Below are positions 34,152 through 40,431 of a DNA stretch of 64,000 nucleotides, one piece after another. The translations under genes and the position numbers were made by a program. Source of the DNA: Chitinophaga japonensis (lineage in GTDB: Bacteria; Bacteroidota; Bacteroidia; Chitinophagales; Chitinophagaceae); contig NZ_VLLG01000002.1 in assembly GCF_007830125.1 (NCBI RefSeq), forward strand, positions 1,682,550-1,746,549, written 5' to 3'. Under the pieces are notes generated by a model. That model searched no databases. It worked only from the letters and a program-made list of their open reading frames with translations, and was not told the origin of the DNA. The number at the start of each line of letters is the position of its first letter. Within the stretch, counting starts at the first letter, position 1.

Positions 34152-35585
34152 ATGGTAGCAAGAAGAGATTTTATACGCAACAGCAGCCTGTTGGCAGGCG
34201 CCGTAGGGCTGGGCTTCCCGAAAGCGGTGTTTGGCTGGAACGGTTTTGAATCCCAGCGCCCCCCGCTGGCGCAGCGCAAGTTCACCAGCCAGGCAGTGGA
34301 AAAAGCGATTGTCAGCATAAAAAAGCAGATAGCGGATCCCAAGCTGGCCTGGATGTTCGAGAACTGTTTCCCGAACACCCTTGACACCACGGTGAATTTT
34401 AAAATGGAGAACGGCCGGCCCGATACCTTCGTGATCACCGGCGACATCCATGCCATGTGGCTCCGCGATTCCACCGCCCAGGTATGGCCTTATCTTGCCT
34501 TGATAAAGGAGGATAAGGAGCTGCAGCAGTTGATAGCCGGTGTGGTGAACCGCCAGACCAAATGCATATTGATAGACCCTTATGCCAATGCTTTCAATGA
34601 AGGCCCTACCGGCAGCGAATGGGAAAAAGACCTGACGGAGATGAAGCCCGAGCTGCACGAGCGCAAATGGGAGATAGACTCCCTCTGCTATACCGTGCGC
34701 CTGGCCTATAACTACTGGAGGATCAGCGGCGACACCAAAGTGCTGGATGATAACTACCGCAAAGCCGCCCGCCTGATCCTGGACACCTTCAAAACACAGC
34801 AGCGCAAGGAAGGCAAAGGTCCGTACAAGTTCCAGCGGGTAACGCCCATACAGTCCGATACGGTGCCCAACAGCGGTTATGGCGCGCCTATGTCCCCTGT
34901 AGGACTGATCGTGTCTATCTTCCGTCCTTCGGACGATGCCACGGTATTCCCCTTCCTGATCCCTTCCAATATGTTTGCCGTAGTGTCCCTGCGCCAGTTG
35001 GCGGAGATCAGCACGGCCGTATGGCAGGATGCCGCCTTCGCCAAAGCCTGTACGGACCTGGCGGATGAAGTGGACCGGGCCATTAAAGCGCATGCCATCG
35101 TGGAGCACCCGCAACTGGGGCATATGTTTGCTTTTGAGGTGGATGGCTTCGGCAACCGCCTGTTCATAGATGATACCAACGTGCCCAGCCTGCTGTCCAT
35201 TCCCTACCTGGGATATACCACGGCGGATGATCCGCTGTACCAGGCCTCCCGGCATTTTGTATGGAGCAGCTTCCATCCCTGGTTTTATAAAGGGAAATAT
35301 GGCGATGGCGTAGGTAGCCCGCACACCGGCGAAGATTATATCTGGCCCATGAGCATTATTATGAAGGGGCTGACTACTTCCAACAAGGAGGAAATTGCCG
35401 AATGTATCCGCACCCTGCGCAATACCGATGGCGGCACGGGCTTTATCCACGAGTCCTATCACAAGGACAACCCGGAGAAGTTCACCCGTAAATGGTTTGC
35501 CTGGGCCAATACCCTCTTCGGGGAGCTGATCATGAAAGTAAGCCATGAGTACCCGGAATTATTGAAACGGCAATACAGCATCTGA
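34152..35585 (+). CDS. Glycoside hydrolase family 125 (exo-alpha-mannosidase)
   Basis: A 477-residue GH125 enzyme, a metal-independent inverting exo-alpha-1,6-mannosidase family. A twin-arginine-like signal (VARRDFIRNSSLLAGAVG) directs export. Family hallmarks are FVITGDIHAMWLRDSTAQVW near residue 100, where Asp is expected to bind the sugar, YANAFNEGPTGSEWEKD, LCYTVRLAYNYW, and the late GSPHTGEDYIWPMSIIMKGL and GGTGFIHESYH. The alpha/alpha barrel is complete. It probably trims mannose from glycans in the periplasm. It is not part of a SusC/D locus here; a MutS-like gene follows after 14 bases. Confidence 0.93.
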   Translation: MVARRDFIRNSSLLAGAVGLGFPKAVFGWNGFESQRPPLAQRKFTSQAVEKAIVSIKKQIADPKLAWMFENCFPNTLDTTVNFKMENGRPDTFVITGDIHAMWLRDSTAQVWPYLALIKEDKELQQLIAGVVNRQTKCILIDPYANAFNEGPTGSEWEKDLTEMKPELHERKWEIDSLCYTVRLAYNYWRISGDTKVLDDNYRKAARLILDTFKTQQRKEGKGPYKFQRVTPIQSDTVPNSGYGAPMSPVGLIVSIFRPSDDATVFPFLIPSNMFAVVSLRQLAEISTAVWQDAAFAKACTDLADEVDRAIKAHAIVEHPQLGHMFAFEVDGFGNRLFIDDTNVPSLLSIPYLGYTTADDPLYQASRHFVWSSFHPWFYKGKYGDGVGSPHTGEDYIWPMSIIMKGLTTSNKEEIAECIRTLRNTDGGTGFIHESYHKDNPEKFTRKWFAWANTLFGELIMKVSHEYPELLKRQYSI

Positions 35586-35593
35586 TATCTTCG
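35586..35593 (+). promoter_or_regulatory. Promoter-like box TATCTTCG directly before MutS-like gene
   Basis: One mismatch from TAnnTTTG, beginning at the last bases of the GH125 gene; the MutS-like ATG at 35600 follows six bases after it, which would give a leaderless mRNA. Confidence 0.35.
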
Positions 35594-35599
35594 CTTCCT

Positions 35600-37378
35600 A
35601 TGGCCCCTGGAAAAACATATGCAGCACGTTTGGCAGGCCTGCAGCAGCAGGTAGCGCAGGCCCGCCGCCGGCTGCAGTGGCTCAGCGCCGTGAGGCTGGT
35701 GTGCTTTGTGGGCATGCTGGCAAGCGCCTGGCAGTATATTGCAAAGAATTTTCCTGCCGCCTGGCTTTTGCCGCTGGGCATCCTGCTGGCCATATTTATA
35801 TATGCCCTGGCTAAGTACCAGCGGGAGAAGGATCGCCTGCAACTGCTGCAAACCCTGCAGGAGATCAACGAAAAAGAGCTGCACCTGCTGTCTGCAAACG
35901 AATCCCTTTTTGAGGACGGCAGCAGCTTTATCAATGAGCAACACCCTTTCACTTCAGACCTGGATGTATTTGGCCCTGCTTCCCTGTATCAGCATATGAA
36001 CCGTACCGGTACCTTGCTGGGGCGGGAGGAGCTGGCCCGTTCCCTGCAGTTTCCGCTGCAGGATGTAGCATCCATACAGGCGCTGCAGGCGGCCGTCAGG
36101 GAGCTGGCGCCCCGCGTGGAGTTCCGGCAGTTGCTAACCGCACATGCGATGCTGGCAAAGGAAGCGCCCGGCGACCGGGTGGCCCTGCACAAATGGCTGC
36201 AACTGCCCGTTGCTTTCCTGGACAAGCGCTGGCTGCGCCTGCTGAGCTGGATCAGCCCCGCCTGCCTGCTGGCCTGCATCATTCTCTATATCTACACGGG
36301 CCAGTACTACCCGGCTACCTTATTCCTGGTCATCAACTGGGGCATACTGGGTATATCAGCTAAGAAGATCAAGGAACAGCATGAGCACCTGGGCAGCAAG
36401 GAGCAGATACTCCGCAAGTTTGGCCTGCTGCTGCACCTGGTAAAAAAAGAACCGCTGGAAGCGGCCGCCTTGCTAAAAGCGCAGCAGGAGCAGGCCGCGG
36501 TGGCGGATGTAGCGCTGCACCGCCTGGCCCGGATCAGCAATGCGCTGGATCAGAACCTCAACCTAATCGTGGGCGTCTTCCTGAATTCCATCGTGTTGTA
36601 CGGCATCCACTGCGTGTTCAGCCTGGATAAGTGGAAAATGCAGCATCGCCACCAGGTGGAGGGCTGGCTGCAGGTTATTGCCCGTATGGAGGCCTGGAAC
36701 AGCCTGGCTACTTTTGCCTTTAACCATCCCGGCTATGTTTTCCCTGAGCTGAATGACCACCAGGGGCTGAAAGCCGAAGCAGTAGGGCATCCCCTGATAC
36801 CTGCCGGGGAGTGTGTAACAAATAGCATTGCTATTGGCCATCCCCAGCATTACCTGATCATTACCGGTTCCAATATGAGCGGTAAAAGCACCTTCCTGCG
36901 CAGCGTGGGCAGTAACCTGCTGCTGGCCATGTGTGGTGCGCCGGTATGCGCTGCTGCATTTAGCTGTACTCCCCTGTATATTATGACCTCCATGCGCATC
37001 AAGGACTCCATTGCCCGGCATACTTCTTACTTCCAGGCGGAGCTGCTGCGCCTGCAGGAGATCGTGAAAGCGCTGCAAACCGGCCGGCCGGTATTTATAT
37101 TACTGGATGAGATACTCAAAGGCACCAACTCCGCCGACAAGCTCACCGGCTCCCGTCAACTGATCACGCACCTGCTGCAGTACAACTGTATGGGCGTGAT
37201 CGCCACCCATGACCTGGAGCTGGGGCAACTGGAACAGGCGCATCCCCAACGCATTAAGAACTACTGCTTTGAAAGCACCATTGAGCAAAACCACCTCTAT
37301 TTCGATTACCGCATCCGCGAAGGCATTGCCCACAACAAGAACGCTACTTTCCTGATGCAGCAGATGGGGATTATTTAA
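35600..37378 (+). CDS. Membrane-anchored MutS-family ATPase
   Basis: A 592-residue MutS-like protein lacking the N-terminal mismatch-recognition domain. Two pairs of hydrophobic segments are present (about 32-72 and 215-250), so the protein should sit on the inner membrane, unlike true MutS. A lever-type helical region leads to the ATPase: Walker A ITGSNMSGKSTFLRSVGSN near 430, ASMRIKDSIARHTSYFQAEL-type MutS motif near 475-490, and Walker B VFILLDEILKGTNS near 510, then the signature His in GVIATHDLELG. This arrangement is common in Bacteroidota but its role is unknown. The neighbouring genes suggest nucleic-acid damage. Confidence 0.88.
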   Translation: MAPGKTYAARLAGLQQQVAQARRRLQWLSAVRLVCFVGMLASAWQYIAKNFPAAWLLPLGILLAIFIYALAKYQREKDRLQLLQTLQEINEKELHLLSANESLFEDGSSFINEQHPFTSDLDVFGPASLYQHMNRTGTLLGREELARSLQFPLQDVASIQALQAAVRELAPRVEFRQLLTAHAMLAKEAPGDRVALHKWLQLPVAFLDKRWLRLLSWISPACLLACIILYIYTGQYYPATLFLVINWGILGISAKKIKEQHEHLGSKEQILRKFGLLLHLVKKEPLEAAALLKAQQEQAAVADVALHRLARISNALDQNLNLIVGVFLNSIVLYGIHCVFSLDKWKMQHRHQVEGWLQVIARMEAWNSLATFAFNHPGYVFPELNDHQGLKAEAVGHPLIPAGECVTNSIAIGHPQHYLIITGSNMSGKSTFLRSVGSNLLLAMCGAPVCAAAFSCTPLYIMTSMRIKDSIARHTSYFQAELLRLQEIVKALQTGRPVFILLDEILKGTNSADKLTGSRQLITHLLQYNCMGVIATHDLELGQLEQAHPQRIKNYCFESTIEQNHLYFDYRIREGIAHNKNATFLMQQMGII

Positions 37379-37388
37379 TTTTTGGCGC

Positions 37389-37424
37389 ACTAAAATATTT
37401 AGTATTTTTACTAAAAATATTAGT
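37389..37424. promoter_or_regulatory. Array of alternating ACTAAA/TTTAGT half-sites before radical SAM gene
   Basis: Two near-identical 15-bp dyads, ACTAAAATATTTAGT (37389-37403) and ACTAAAAATATTAGT (37410-37424), lie 21 bp apart, two helical turns. Between them TTTAGTA-TTTT-TACTAAA (37398-37415) forms a third perfect dyad. The ATG follows at 37428. This is a strong candidate operator for a dimeric repressor acting cooperatively. Confidence 0.6.
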
Positions 37425-37427
37425 GTT

Positions 37428-38513
37428 ATGACATTGCCTTTTGAAGAAGGTGGTGCACCTGGAAACCCGTATTATAAAGGAAGAGGCGCGCAACTGAATC
37501 CGAAGAACAAATACCTCAGGAATGAGTATGCACAGGAGCATCCGGAAGGGATCGACGAATGGTGGCAGGCGGATGTACCTACGCAGATCATAGAGGAGCA
37601 TGCAAAGAACCTGGTCAACAAGGTGGAAAGCCCGGATGTGGGCATGTGGTATTCCATGAACCCTTACCAGGGCTGCGAGCATGGATGCATTTACTGCTAT
37701 GCGCGGAATGCCCACCAGTACTGGGGCCTGAGCGCGGGGCTGGATTTTGAGCGCAAGATCATCGTAAAAAAGAACGCCCCGGAGCTGCTGCGCAAGTTCC
37801 TGGATAATAAGAACTGGACGGGCAAGCCTATTGGCCTGTCCGGCAATACAGACTGTTACCAGCCGCTGGAACGCAAAATGTTCATTACCCGTCAACTGCT
37901 GGAAGTGGCCCTGGAATACAGGCAGCCGCTGGGCATCATCACCAAGAACGCCCTGGTGCTCCGGGATAAGTACCTGCTGCAGCAACTGGCCAAGGACCGG
38001 CTGGTATGTGTATACGTGTCCATTACTTCCCTGCAGGAAGAGCTGCGCCAGAAAATGGAGCCCCGTACCACCACCGCCGAGCAGCGTTTCCGCATTGTGC
38101 GGGAACTAACGGACGCCGGGGTGCCCGTAGGCGTGATGACCGCGCCCATGATCCCCGGCCTGAACGATCATGAAATGCCGCAGTTACTGGAAATGGCAGC
38201 CCGTAACGGGGCTAAATTTGCCGGCTATACCGTGGTCCGCCTCAATGATGCAGTGAAGATCATCTTTAATGACTGGTTGTATAAGAACTTTCCCGACAGG
38301 GCGGATAAGGTATGGCACCTGATAGAAAGCATGCATGGCGGGAAGGTGAATGACAGCGAGTTTGGCCGGCGCATGCGGGGAGACGGCAATATAGCAGACC
38401 TGATCCGCCAGCAGTTTAAGATACACACCCGGAAGCATGGCCTTAATAATGAACGCTTTGAGTTTGACACCTCCCTGTTCCGGCGACCGCAGAAACAATT
38501 AAGCCTTTTTTGA
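37428..38513 (+). CDS. PA0069 family radical SAM protein
   Basis: A 361-residue radical SAM enzyme related to the spore photoproduct lyase-like PA0069 group. The cluster-binding CEHGCIYCYA (CxxxCxxC) lies near residues 83-92, after SMNPYQG. Further marks are GLSGNTDCYQPLERK, where SAM binds, LEYRQPLGIITKN, and VGVMTAPMIPGLND. The reaction of this family is unknown, but it is often found near SOS or damage genes in Bacteroidota. The gene begins four bases after an array of palindromic half-sites, the clearest operator-like sequence of the window. Confidence 0.9.
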   Translation: MTLPFEEGGAPGNPYYKGRGAQLNPKNKYLRNEYAQEHPEGIDEWWQADVPTQIIEEHAKNLVNKVESPDVGMWYSMNPYQGCEHGCIYCYARNAHQYWGLSAGLDFERKIIVKKNAPELLRKFLDNKNWTGKPIGLSGNTDCYQPLERKMFITRQLLEVALEYRQPLGIITKNALVLRDKYLLQQLAKDRLVCVYVSITSLQEELRQKMEPRTTTAEQRFRIVRELTDAGVPVGVMTAPMIPGLNDHEMPQLLEMAARNGAKFAGYTVVRLNDAVKIIFNDWLYKNFPDRADKVWHLIESMHGGKVNDSEFGRRMRGDGNIADLIRQQFKIHTRKHGLNNERFEFDTSLFRRPQKQLSLF

Positions 38514-38518
38514 TACCT

Positions 38519-38614
38519 GGTTCACGGACCACGGGTTACAGTGCGCGGTGAGCGGGCAGCAGGATAACAGCCGGCCGCACTCCTTTGTGCTGTGATCAGT
38601 GGACTGTGGACCGG
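38519..38614. repeat. Long intergenic inverted repeat, GGTTCACGG type
   Basis: The arm at 38519-38541 and the reverse complement of 38590-38614 agree at about 18 of 25 positions. Units like GGTTCACGGACCACGGG repeat within the arms. It follows the radical SAM gene stop by six bases and probably terminates its transcript. Confidence 0.5.
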
Positions 38615-38660
38615 CATTTATAAAAAAATTATTAATTCTGCAAAAAAAATTGTGTTGGAT

Positions 38661-38692
38661 TTTGCTTAATAAAAAAAATAAAAATATCTTTG
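38661..38692 (+). promoter_or_regulatory. Promoter of micro-ORF 1
   Basis: TTTG (38661-38664), 20-base spacer, TATCTTTG (38685-38692), an exact match to the -33/-7 pattern. The first ATG (38702) follows nine bases later. Confidence 0.65.
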
Positions 38693-38701
38693 TCTTAACA
38701 A

Positions 38702-38806
38702 ATGAAATTAATGTCACGCAACCAACAACATATTATTACTGCGGCGTCCTGTAAGCTGAAGAAGCAAGTCAGGAGCGGGTTGCGGGCGTGTTGCACCAAT
38801 TGTTAA
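38702..38806 (+). CDS. Micro-ORF 1, Cys-ending 34-residue peptide
   Basis: A 34-codon frame beginning MKLMSRNQQHIITAASCKLK and ending in a basic, Cys-rich tail LRACCTNC. It directly follows a well-formed promoter and is followed 30 bases later by a Rho-independent terminator, so it is a transcription unit of about 165 bases. It shares protein and DNA similarity with micro-ORF 2 at 39935: T-A-(x)-A-S, K-K, R and R-A-C align, as do GCGTCCT, AAGAAG, GGAG and TGTT at DNA level. It may be a leader-like peptide, a secreted or metal-binding micro-peptide, or the conserved part may be an RNA. Not recognised. Confidence 0.45.
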   Translation: MKLMSRNQQHIITAASCKLKKQVRSGLRACCTNC

Positions 38807-38835
38807 CAGAATAAGTTATCAAGTGATATAACAAG

Positions 38836-38865
38836 AGTCCCGCAGAGAATGTGCGGGACTTTTTG
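38836..38865 (+). terminator. Rho-independent terminator of micro-ORF 1
   Basis: AGTCCCGCA (38836-38844) pairs perfectly with TGCGGGACT (38852-38860), seven-base loop, then TTTT. Confidence 0.9.
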
Positions 38866-38883
38866 CTTTAGCGTAGTTAGTAA

Positions 38884-39015
38884 ATGATGACTGAGCACCA
38901 GACAAAACGTATTGAAGCAACTGTCTACTGTGTATATATACTGTTAAAGAACAGTTATATAACACAACAGGGGAGTTGTATGTCCAGATATCCACACGGT
39001 TATGGTCTAGTATAG
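38884..39015 (+). CDS. Possible 43-residue ORF
   Basis: A 43-codon frame (MMTEHQTKRIEATVYCVYIL...) lies between two terminators in a stretch otherwise without genes. The promoter is unclear: the frame begins only 19 bases after the previous terminator. No similarity to the neighbouring micro-ORFs is visible, so this may be a chance frame within a small RNA. Its stop overlaps the TAGTATAGTA motif. Confidence 0.2.
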   Translation: MMTEHQTKRIEATVYCVYILLKNSYITQQGSCMSRYPHGYGLV

Positions 39016-39017
39016 TA
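39008..39017 (+). promoter_or_regulatory. Recurrent 10-mer TAGTATAGTA, copy 2
   Basis: Identical to copy 1 in the rpmH leader and, like it, preceded by TC and followed within a few bases by ACAGG. It lies 23 bases before a terminator stem. Confidence 0.4.
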
Positions 39018-39039
39018 AAACAGGCATCTGTTTTGATAT

Positions 39040-39076
39040 AAAAGCCCGGCCGTTGGAAAGCGAGCCGGGCTTTTTA
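39040..39076 (+). terminator. Rho-independent terminator
   Basis: AAAAGCCCGGC (39040-39050) pairs with GCCGGGCTTTT (39064-39074), 13-base loop, T tract. It ends a transcript from the 38.9-39.0 kb stretch, probably a small RNA. Confidence 0.88.
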
Positions 39077-39151
39077 TTTTTTATAATATAGTTATGTACT
39101 AACCGGTACCAACAGATCAGGTAAGGTGCATAACCCCAAACAGCGTAGAAC

Positions 39152-39724
39152 ATGAGAAATGTAATTCAAGTAGTCAGAGAGGCTTTGCTGACCAACTTCA
39201 GGGAGTTGGATACCTGGTTTGATAAAGAACCGGCTTTACTGGATTTTAAACCGGGACCTGATCAGTGGAACGCTCATGAAGTGCTGGAGCACATCAGCCT
39301 TACCAATTATTTCCTGCTGCTCATCATCAACAAGTCCACCCGCAGGGCGCTGGAGCGTAAAAGTAACGGGCATACCGTGATCCTGCCCGGTGATTACTTC
39401 AGCAAGTTTGACCAGATAGACGTGATCGGCAGCCAGTCTTTCGGATGGATTCGCCCGGATCACATGGAACCTACCGGGTTAAAGGACCTGCAGGAAGTAA
39501 GAGTGATACTGAAGCAGCAGTATGCGCAATGTATGTATAACCTTAGTTTGCTGAAGAACGGCGAAGGGCGCCTGGTATTTACCAATATGTCCGTCAATGA
39601 TCTGGGCAAGCTCGATATATACCAGTACATCTATTTCCTGACCAGGCATATTGAGCGGCACATCCGCCAGTTGCAGCGGCTGGAAAAGCAGTTCAGTACC
39701 AGTGGTATGGAGGAACTAATATAA
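39152..39724 (+). CDS. DinB-fold (DinB_2-like) protein
   Basis: A 190-residue four-helix-bundle protein of the DinB/YfiT superfamily, whose members bind a metal through three His residues and often act as thiol transferases or damage-inducible proteins of unknown reaction. The first ligand lies in WNAHEVLEHISLTNYF and the others in the closing helix LTRHIERHIRQLQRLE. The long middle segment includes DYFSKFDQIDVIGSQSFGWI. The name reflects the fold; it is not DNA polymerase IV. It starts 75 bases after a terminator, and no clear promoter box is visible. Confidence 0.82.
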   Translation: MRNVIQVVREALLTNFRELDTWFDKEPALLDFKPGPDQWNAHEVLEHISLTNYFLLLIINKSTRRALERKSNGHTVILPGDYFSKFDQIDVIGSQSFGWIRPDHMEPTGLKDLQEVRVILKQQYAQCMYNLSLLKNGEGRLVFTNMSVNDLGKLDIYQYIYFLTRHIERHIRQLQRLEKQFSTSGMEELI

Positions 39725-39783
39725 ACGGTCGACCAGCATAATCATCTGTTGTTGTTATTCCTGCTTTCGAGTTCATTTATAGC

Positions 39784-39817
39784 AGCGTGCCGTCCGCCGG
39801 CAGGCGGATGGCGCGCT
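39784..39817. repeat. Very stable 15-bp hairpin, REP-like
   Basis: AGCGTGCCGTCCGCC (39784-39798), loop GGCA, then 39803-39817 pair fully if two G-U pairs are allowed. No T tract follows, so it is either an mRNA 3'-end stabiliser or an extragenic palindrome. It lies in the 210-base gap after the DinB-like gene. Confidence 0.5.
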
Positions 39818-39892
39818 AACCTATCGTAAATGGCTAAACGAAAATTTTTAAAAAAAAGAGGAAAAAGATGAGGTGATCACCAGGAATCGTTT

Positions 39893-39900
39893 TATCTTTG
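39893..39900 (+). promoter_or_regulatory. Promoter -7 box of micro-ORF 2
   Basis: An exact TATCTTTG box, the same octamer as before micro-ORF 1, 34 bases before the ATG. No clear -33 TTTG at the usual distance. Confidence 0.5.
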
Positions 39901-39934
39901 TGCTGTATAAATAAATCATCAAACCATTTGTAAC

Positions 39935-40027
39935 ATGCGACACATGCATCTAAACATACACACCGCACCAGCGTCCTTTATTAAGAAGGATAATCGGAGA
40001 TGCCGGGCATGTTATAACTATCGATAG
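39935..40027 (+). CDS. Micro-ORF 2, homologous to micro-ORF 1
   Basis: A 30-codon frame beginning MRHMHLNIHTAPASFIKKDN and ending RRCRACYNYR. It aligns with micro-ORF 1 over about 22 residues (I-x-T-A, A-S, K-K, R, R-A-C), and the DNA shares GCGTCCT, AAGAAG, GGAG and GC(G/C)GGC(G/A)TGTT blocks in the same order. Both have an internal second ATG three to four codons from the first, a TATCTTTG promoter box and a terminator. The unit is about 180 bases. Whether peptide or RNA is the product is open; base changes between the copies are mostly third-position in the matched codons GCG/GCA and TGT/TGT, weakly favouring a peptide. Confidence 0.4.
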   Translation: MRHMHLNIHTAPASFIKKDNRRCRACYNYR

Positions 40028-40058
40028 AACAAAGTGATTTGTGCATATAACAACGAAG

Positions 40059-40088
40059 CCCGGCTTGTAAAAAAGGCCGGGTTTTTTT
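40059..40088 (+). terminator. Rho-independent terminator of micro-ORF 2
   Basis: CCCGGC (40059-40064) pairs with GCCGGG (40076-40081), 11-base loop, seven Ts follow. Confidence 0.82.
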
Positions 40089-40089
40089 G

Positions 40090-40256
40090 TTACCGGAATA
40101 TGATCAGTGTACCAGTAAACATAACCCGATGCTGCCGGATGACCGGGCATGATTTTGACAAGGTCAGGGTCAGGAGGGCAAGGTATGCCGTAACGTGATG
40201 CAACAACCGTCTGCGTTACAAGGCCACCCTGTCCGTGCATACGAGCAGGGTTTTTT
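40090..40256 (+). ncRNA. Candidate structured transcript with terminator
   Basis: This stretch lies between the terminator of micro-ORF 2 and that at 40226-40256. It contains a strong stem GCCGTAACG (40187-40195) with CGTTAC-aa-GGC (40214-40224). A 32-codon frame (40100-40198, MISVPVNITRCCRMTG...) is also open but shows no similarity to known proteins. No promoter box is visible, so readthrough from micro-ORF 2 is possible. The following 40257-40431 holds nothing I can recognise. Confidence 0.3.
40226..40256 (+). terminator. Rho-independent terminator
   Basis: ACCCTG (40226-40231) pairs with CAGGGT (40246-40251), with an inner CGT/ACG pair and five further Ts. Confidence 0.75.
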
Positions 40257-40431
40257 CGTAAGATATTTTTTTTGTCTCTGTTTGATTGATCCCATTACCC
40301 GCGCAACGCGCCGTTGCGCATGTATTCACCTTTACCAGGGGCCGGCGGCCACCTCACAGGCTGACTGAGCACTGGTAAAGCCCTGAATACGGCGCAGCAA
40401 AAATTGTAAAACCATTATATCTGCTACCGTT

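Noticed and set aside
34146..35546. A 466-codon open frame on the minus strand opposite the GH125 gene
   Set aside because: GC-rich codon bias leaves the antisense frame open; the product is low-complexity in His, Gly and Ala with no recognisable motif, while the plus-strand frame is a clear GH125.
39152..39724. Naming the DinB-fold gene as DNA polymerase IV
   Set aside because: The protein is a 190-residue His-rich helical bundle; it lacks any Y-family polymerase motif.
39950..40240. A 96-codon minus-strand frame covering micro-ORF 2 and its terminator
   Set aside because: It crosses two terminators and has no recognisable motif; the plus-strand signals are better supported.
38514..40431. 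Possible tRNA, tmRNA or CRISPR in the gene-poor stretch
   Set aside because: No TTCGA-type T loop with acceptor stem, no tmRNA tag frame and no evenly spaced direct repeats were found.
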